Part shown: positions 53,860 through 58,356 of the stretch, piece by piece
How positions within the stretch are numbered: position 1 is the stretch's first letter
Layout: each line of letters starts with the position of its first letter
Assembly: GCF_014652235.1 (NCBI RefSeq)
Contig: NZ_BMYK01000033.1
Location: 1-58,356, forward strand
Direction of reading: 5' to 3'
Source: Pseudorhodoferax aquiterrae
GTDB taxonomy: Bacteria > Pseudomonadota > Gammaproteobacteria > Burkholderiales > Burkholderiaceae_C
Length of the DNA stretch: 58,356 bases
The notes under the pieces: generated by a model
The model's database searches: none
Told to the model about the DNA's origin: nothing
The model's input: only the letters and a program-made list of their open reading frames with translations
Translations under genes and position numbers: made by a program

Positions 53860-55608
53860 ATGCCGTCGCCCGGGCGGCCGTTGTCGGTGTTCGTCGTTTA
53901 TTCGCACCGCGATGATGCGTGGCGGGCGCGTTTGCAGGCGCAACTCGACGTTCTGCGCGGCGAGCAGGTCATCGGTGCATGCCACGACCGGCGCATCGCC
54001 CGGGGGCGCGAGTGGGCCGGTCGCGTCGATGATGCGCTGGAGCGTGCCGACGTCGTGCTGTGGCTGGTCAGCGCGAATCTGCTGGACTCCGACTATGCCC
54101 GCGATCGGGAGATGCAGCGTGCGCTGGAACGCCACGACCGGCAGTCCGTTTTTCTGCTGCCGGTGCTGCTGGGACCGTGCGACTGGGGCGCTTCGACTTT
54201 CGCGCGCGTGCCATCCATGACGTTGGATGGCAATGCCCGAACGGACCAGGCCATGGTGCCCGTGGCAGGCGCCCTGCGGCGCATGGCCCCTGCTGCGCCC
54301 GCGCCGAAACCCGGCGCCGTCCACCAGCCGGCACTCCCTCCGGCGGCCAGTCCTGCGCCGATACCGTTCAGCATTGGCGTCGTCAAGCTCTTCGGTTTCA
54401 TCGAGCTTGGCGCCATCGAGTGGCGTGGCAGCCGCGCAGCGTTGTGGCGTTGGAGTGGCGGCCTGTTGGCCCTGGCCGTCGGCGCCGCGGCGCTGGCCTA
54501 CAACCTGATCATTGCCTCACCCCTCGAGGAGGCGCGCAACCTGATGCGACGCGGTGACCATCTGCGGGCCGAGCAGACCTTCGCAGCCATGCCGGCGATG
54601 ACAGGCCTCTGGCCGGCCGTCGCTGCGCTTAAGCGCCAGGCGGCCTTCGGTGTGCGGCTGACGAAAGGCGAGCACGTGCGTGAACTCGCGCCGGAACTGG
54701 ACGAACTCAAGCGGGCATTCCCCGACGCGCCAGACGTGCTGGTGTTCCAAGGGCTGTCTGCCTACTGGCTGGGCGGGGACATCGAGACGGCGGCCACCTA
54801 CTTCACCCGTGCCGCCGACGTCGATGAAGCCCACGTCTGGTCTCACTTTCTCGCCGCCGATCGGCGGCTGGATCTGGCCTACCAGGCCTTGGAAGGCGGC
54901 GATGCAGGTGCCGCGCGGACGCAGGCCGCGCACGCCCAGCACATCATTGATCGTGCCGTGAAGCGCGCGTCGTTCGCGGGCACACAGCCCAGCTACGCCA
55001 ACCAAGTGGCCGCGCTGCAGGATTTCGTCGGGCAGACCGACGCGGCCTACCAGGGTTTTGCGCAGCTGGCGGCGCTACACCCGCTGTCGGCCTTGCAGGC
55101 GGCCCTGCTGGCATGGCGGTTGGTCGAGCCGGAGGCCGCATTGCGCAACAGCCAGGAGGCGGTGGAAGGCGCGATCCAGTTTCTCGAACGCCAGCCTGCC
55201 GAGCAGGTCGCGCGGGAAGGCTGGGCGCTGCGCCTGGATGCCACCCATGTACTGGCCGTCTATCCGCGCGACGAGAAGCTCTGCCTGCTTGGCTGGGTAC
55301 AGCAACTGTCCAGGGCCTTGCAGGGGGCATCTGTCAGCGCTGCGACGCCCGTGCCCGCGCAGGCTCCCCAGGTGTGCGGCAGCGGCCTGGCGGCGCGGCG
55401 TAGCGTGGAACTGGTCTGCGTGCAGGCGCTGACCGCGCAGGCGCGGCTACCGGTGGGCGACCCGCGCGCCGCGGTGCTCGCAGCCTGGCGGCAGGCACCG
55501 CTTGGCTGTCCCGCGGACCTGCAGCCTCTGAGGGCGCTGCCGCCAGCCACAACCGTCTCCAGCCTGCTGGTGCCGAAGGCGTGGGGCGGTACGGCTGGGA
55601 TGGTGTAG
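53860..55608 (+). CDS. TIR-TM-TPR protein partnered with the caspase
   Basis: A 582-residue protein whose ATG lies 2 bp after the caspase stop. Residues 8-140 are a TIR domain: FVVYSHRDDAWRARLQAQLD, DRRIARGREWAGRVDDALERADVVLWLVSANLLDSDY, then the acidic RDREMQ with Glu84. A Pro/Ala linker precedes one transmembrane helix at about 197-219. The C-terminal 360 residues are helical TPR-like repeats (PDVLVFQGLSAYWLGGDIETAATYF). Four cysteines after the helix (475, 506, 520, 550) would allow periplasmic disulfides. Basic residues before the helix favour TIR inside. Whether TIR has NADase activity or is a signalling adaptor cannot be told. No signal peptide. Confidence 0.88.
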   Translation: MPSPGRPLSVFVVYSHRDDAWRARLQAQLDVLRGEQVIGACHDRRIARGREWAGRVDDALERADVVLWLVSANLLDSDYARDREMQRALERHDRQSVFLLPVLLGPCDWGASTFARVPSMTLDGNARTDQAMVPVAGALRRMAPAAPAPKPGAVHQPALPPAASPAPIPFSIGVVKLFGFIELGAIEWRGSRAALWRWSGGLLALAVGAAALAYNLIIASPLEEARNLMRRGDHLRAEQTFAAMPAMTGLWPAVAALKRQAAFGVRLTKGEHVRELAPELDELKRAFPDAPDVLVFQGLSAYWLGGDIETAATYFTRAADVDEAHVWSHFLAADRRLDLAYQALEGGDAGAARTQAAHAQHIIDRAVKRASFAGTQPSYANQVAALQDFVGQTDAAYQGFAQLAALHPLSALQAALLAWRLVEPEAALRNSQEAVEGAIQFLERQPAEQVAREGWALRLDATHVLAVYPRDEKLCLLGWVQQLSRALQGASVSAATPVPAQAPQVCGSGLAARRSVELVCVQALTAQARLPVGDPRAAVLAAWRQAPLGCPADLQPLRALPPATTVSSLLVPKAWGGTAGMV

Positions 55609-55753
55609 CGCTCGCTCCAGGCCAGCCTTTCGGCCACGCCCGGCTGAACGGCTGCATCCGGTGCGCCTCGGTGTACGCGCGCAAGGCTGTGCAGCTATCG
55701 GGCCAAGTCGATGCTGCTGGCTGTGGCGCCGGGCGGCGGCTTGGCCCGAACGC

Positions 55754-56923
55754 TCAGCGCGCGATGCCGCGCCGCGCGATGGTCTTGGCCATGCTCCAGC
55801 GGTGCACCTCGCTCGGGCCGTCGTAGACGCGGAAGGCGCGCATGTCGCGGAAGATGCGCGCGACGATGGTCTCGTCGGAGACGCCGCTGGCGCCCAGGAT
55901 CTGCACCGAACGGTCGACCACGCGCCACTCGGCCTCCGAGCACAGCACCTTGGCCACGCTGGATTCGTGGCGGCCCTTCTCGCCCTGGTCGAGCACCCAG
56001 GCGCAGTGCCAGATCGCCAGGCGCGCGCTGTGCAGGTCCATCTCGTTGTCGGCCAGCATGAAGCCCACGCCCTCGTGCTCCACGAGCGGCTGGCCGAAGG
56101 CCTGGCGCGTCTTGGCGTAGTCGCTGGCCACGTCGTGGGCACGGCGTGCCTGGCCCAGCCAGCGCATGCAGTGCGTGAGGCGCGCCGGCGCGAGCCGCAC
56201 CTGGGCGTAGCGAAAGCCCTGGCCCAGCTCGCCCAGCACGTCGGTGGCCGGCACGCGCAGGCCGTCGAAGCGCACCACGCCGTGGCCGCCCGTGAAGCAG
56301 CTGTCCAGCGCGTCGATCTGGCGCTCGATGACGATCTCCTTCTGGTCCATGTCCGCCAGGAACATGGTGGCGCTGCCGTCCTCCATGCGGGCCATGATGA
56401 TGGCGAAGCCCGCGCCGGTGGCGCCGGTGATGAACCACTTCGTGCCGGTGATCACGTAGTCGTCGCCGTCGCGCACGGCCAGGGTCTGCATCATGGACGG
56501 GTCCGAGCCGGCGCCCGGTGCGGGCTCGGTCATGCAAAAGCACGAGCGGATGTGGCCGTCGATGAGCGGCTGCAGCCAGCGCTTCTTTTGCGCATCGGTG
56601 GCCACCACCTCCATGAGGTGCACGTTGCCTTCGTCGGGCGCGTGGATGTTGAGCGCCACCGGGCCCAGCGGGCTGTAGCCGGCCTCCTCGAACACGATGG
56701 CCTTGTCCACGTGCGACAGGCCCAGGCCGCCATGGTCCTTGGCGGCGTGCGGCGTGAGCAGGCCGGCGCGCCGGGCGCGCGCGACGAGTTCGTCGCGCAG
56801 GGCCTCGTGCGGGCCGTGGTGGTCCTGGCGCGGGTCCTTCTCCAGTGGAATCACCTCTTCGGCGATGAAGCGGCGCGTGCGCTCCTGCAGTTCCTGCTGG
56901 AAGGGGGAGAGGCTGAAATCCAT
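55754..56923 (-). CDS. Acyl-CoA dehydrogenase (ACAD10/11-like branch)
   Basis: A 389-residue FAD enzyme oxidising acyl-CoA to trans-2-enoyl-CoA. The N-terminal helical domain starts MDFSLSPFQQELQERTRRFIAEEV. CFCMTEPAPGAGSDP and VITGTKWFITGA are the FAD/substrate-binding middle signatures. The C-terminal region has KTRQAFGQPLVEHEGV. The base position reads VYDGPSEVHRWSMAK, with Asp in the YDG motif where classic enzymes have Glu, as in the ACAD10/11 branch. The chain length used is unknown. The stop is 145 bp from the TIR gene stop; that interval holds nothing recognisable. Confidence 0.93.
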   Translation of the reverse strand: MDFSLSPFQQELQERTRRFIAEEVIPLEKDPRQDHHGPHEALRDELVARARRAGLLTPHAAKDHGGLGLSHVDKAIVFEEAGYSPLGPVALNIHAPDEGNVHLMEVVATDAQKKRWLQPLIDGHIRSCFCMTEPAPGAGSDPSMMQTLAVRDGDDYVITGTKWFITGATGAGFAIIMARMEDGSATMFLADMDQKEIVIERQIDALDSCFTGGHGVVRFDGLRVPATDVLGELGQGFRYAQVRLAPARLTHCMRWLGQARRAHDVASDYAKTRQAFGQPLVEHEGVGFMLADNEMDLHSARLAIWHCAWVLDQGEKGRHESSVAKVLCSEAEWRVVDRSVQILGASGVSDETIVARIFRDMRAFRVYDGPSEVHRWSMAKTIARRGIAR

Positions 56924-57119
56924 GGTGGGAAGGACGGGGGATGAAAGGAGGCGCGAGACTAGCGCAGCGCTTCGCGGCCGCCATGTCACCTTGGCTACCC
57001 GGGTGCGCCCGGCTGTCGCGTCGGCGGCATCCCACGGTGGCCAGGCTTGGCTTCCCACGCCTACGCTACGCGGCGTACCGCAGCATCGGGTCTTCGTTTT
57101 GCCCACGAGGACCACGCCC

Positions 57120-57770
57120 ATGACGCAGGCGCGCCACGATGAACAACCCTGGGAGCATGCCGCGCCGCGTGGCACGCGCAGCAAGGCCCTGACACCTGCG
57201 GCCAAGGCGGCGGCCAAGCGGCGTGCCAAGGCGGCCGGCCGGCCTTACCCCAACCTGGTCGACAACATGCAGGCGGCCAAGCGACAGAAGGCCGCGGCCA
57301 AGCCCAAGGCCGCCACGAAGACCCAGGCAACGGCCGGCGCATCCGGACGGCCCGCCGCCAAGAAGACCGCCGCCAAGCGGCCTGCGGCCAGGAAGGCTTC
57401 TGCCAAGGACCACGCCGGCAAGTCGCATGAATCCAAGGCGCGCGGACGCGATCCCGAAGGCGGCCTGACCGCTGCGGGCCGCGCCGATTTCCGCCGCCGC
57501 GACGGCGCGCAGCTCAAGCCCGGCGTCAAGAAGCAGCGCATCAGCGACATGACGCCGGAGGAAATGCGCCGCAAGGGCAGCTGGGCCACGCGCTTTTTCG
57601 GGCGGGCCGAGTTGCCTGCGCTGCGCGATGCACACGGCAAGCCCACGCGCTTCGCGCTGTCCGCCCACGCCTGGGGCGAGCCCGTGCCGCGCACCGAGGC
57701 CGCGGCACGGCGCATCGCCGAAAAGGGCCGGCGCTTGCTGGCGCGTTACCGGCGCCTGCGCGACGCCTGA
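57120..57770 (+). CDS. Lys/Ala-rich basic protein, DUF6321-like
   Basis: A 216-residue protein. Residues 1-110 are low-complexity Lys/Ala/Pro repeats, histone H1-like (KAAAKPKAATKTQA, PAAKKTAAKRPAARKASAK), suggesting nucleic-acid binding. The C-terminal domain (about 115-216) has the conserved MRRKGSWATRFFGRAELPALRD and PTRFALSAHAWGEPVPRT segments of the DUF6321-type family, common in Proteobacteria. The function is unknown. It precedes tspO by 17 bp and may share its transcript. Confidence 0.8.
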   Translation: MTQARHDEQPWEHAAPRGTRSKALTPAAKAAAKRRAKAAGRPYPNLVDNMQAAKRQKAAAKPKAATKTQATAGASGRPAAKKTAAKRPAARKASAKDHAGKSHESKARGRDPEGGLTAAGRADFRRRDGAQLKPGVKKQRISDMTPEEMRRKGSWATRFFGRAELPALRDAHGKPTRFALSAHAWGEPVPRTEAAARRIAEKGRRLLARYRRLRDA

Positions 57771-57787
57771 GAGGGGATCATCCGCGC

Positions 57788-58309
57788 ATGGCTGCATCGT
57801 CATCCCTCTCCCTCACGCAGGGCACGCGCCCGGAGCGTCCCTGGCTCGGCCTGATGGGCTGGCTGGTGTTGTGCTTTGCGGTCGCCGCCGTGGGCGCGTT
57901 CGCCTCGCGCAACGCCCCGGGCTTCTACGCAGCGCTCGAACGGCCGGCCTGGGCGCCACCGGCCAGCGTGTTCGGCCCGGTGTGGACCGTGCTCTATGCC
58001 TTGATGGCCGTGGCCGCCTGGCAGGTCTGGCGTCTGCGCGGCTGGGCCGGCGCGGGCATGGTGCTCGGCCTGTTCGTGGCGCAGCTGGCCGCCAACGGCC
58101 TGTGGAGCTGGTTGTTCTTCGGCTGGCGCCTGGGTGGGCCGGCCCTGGCCGACATCGCGCTGCTGTGGCTGCTGCTCGCCGCGACGCTGGTGGGCTTCTG
58201 GCGCATCCGGCGCAGCGCCGGGCTGCTGCTCCTGCCCTACCTGGCCTGGGTCAGCTTCGCGGCCGCATTGAACTGGTCGGTCTGGCAGCGCAATCCCGGT
58301 CTGCTCTGA
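57788..58309 (+). CDS. tspO: TspO/MBR-family membrane protein
   Basis: A 173-residue five-helix membrane protein that binds porphyrins and modulates stress or photosynthesis genes in relatives. The Trp-rich markers YAALERPAWAPPASVFGPVWTVLYALM and ANGLWSWLFFGWRLGGPALADI match the family, and LPYLAWVSFAAALNWSVWQRN closes it. A polar N-terminal extension of about 18 residues precedes helix 1. The remaining bases to the window end (58310-58356) contain nothing recognised. Confidence 0.95.
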   Translation: MAASSSLSLTQGTRPERPWLGLMGWLVLCFAVAAVGAFASRNAPGFYAALERPAWAPPASVFGPVWTVLYALMAVAAWQVWRLRGWAGAGMVLGLFVAQLAANGLWSWLFFGWRLGGPALADIALLWLLLAATLVGFWRIRRSAGLLLLPYLAWVSFAAALNWSVWQRNPGLL

Positions 58310-58356
58310 GAGCAACCGTCTTTCGTGTCAAGCGTTGTGAAGCGAATCGTCCCAAT

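Noticed and set aside
23641-58309. Search for a GlyGly-CTERM substrate of the rhombosortase
   Set aside because: No encoded protein in the window ends in a Gly-Gly motif, hydrophobic helix and basic tail.

Overview
The window is about 58 kb of high-GC chromosome. Gene content and codon use (dense, strongly G/C at third positions) suggest a Gram-negative betaproteobacterium of the Burkholderiales, most likely Comamonadaceae (Acidovorax/Variovorax/Hydrogenophaga-like). Supporting features are an OhrR/Ohr pair, a second-copy-type IF-1, a DUF3717+DUF1289 fusion, PglL-type ligases behind a type IV pilin, and many genes that start a few bases after a -10-like hexamer. No rRNA, tRNA, CRISPR array, transposase or phage gene is visible. 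Most of the region reads as core chromosome with a few accessory inserts.

Layout. 1-0.27 kb: the likely tail of a gene running in from the left, then a palindrome-rich REP/REPIN-like doublet. 0.27-10 kb: acyl-CoA ligase, pgpA, pncC, ohrR-ohr with an OhrR-type operator, srkA, a Gly/Val-rich lipoprotein, htpG with a heat-shock-type promoter, aquaporin Z, rluF and infA with a long structured leader. 10-14 kb: a type IV pilin with a sigma-54 promoter and terminator, followed by two tandem PglL-like O-oligosaccharyltransferases. 13.9-24.2 kb: moaC, a BepA-like protease, a TerC-family gene behind a yybP-ykoY manganese riboswitch, a DUF3717/DUF1289 protein, yaeQ, purB, a GST, a ferritin-like diiron protein, a degenerate HD-GYP protein and rfaE2. 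23.6-30.7 kb: a five-gene minus-strand operon tetR-OMF-MFP-RND-rhombosortase. 30.8-36.2 kb: two MFS genes, an orphan ParB-like gene, a DM13 protein, a GNAT and a gamma-glutamylcyclotransferase-like gene. 36.2-41.2 kb: a cluster of poorly known genes (degenerate sigma-54 AAA+ fragment, SbmA-like ABC transporter, two unknowns). 41.3-49.5 kb: a class A beta-lactamase, then an ArnC/ArnT-like envelope-modification group (UPF0104, GT2, GT39) next to an OmpR/histidine-kinase pair, then GlpQ. 49.6-58.3 kb: a Bcr/CflA MFS, the caspase-TIR gene pair, an acyl-CoA dehydrogenase, a DUF6321-like protein and TspO.

The most interesting system is the two-gene unit at 50996-55608. A signal-peptide-bearing beta-propeller/caspase (C14) protein is followed 2 bp later by a TIR-TM-TPR protein. 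Predicted topology puts the caspase and the TPR half in the periplasm and the TIR domain in the cytosol. This would make a trans-envelope death or defence switch; the topology and role are inference.

Second-tier observations are the tandem pilin glycosylation ligases with a composition seam, the REPIN-like doublet wedged between two stop codons, the rhombosortase at the end of an efflux operon, and the repeated placement of -10-like boxes 6-11 nt before start codons. Convergent gene pairs often abut or overlap, leaving no room for ordinary terminators.
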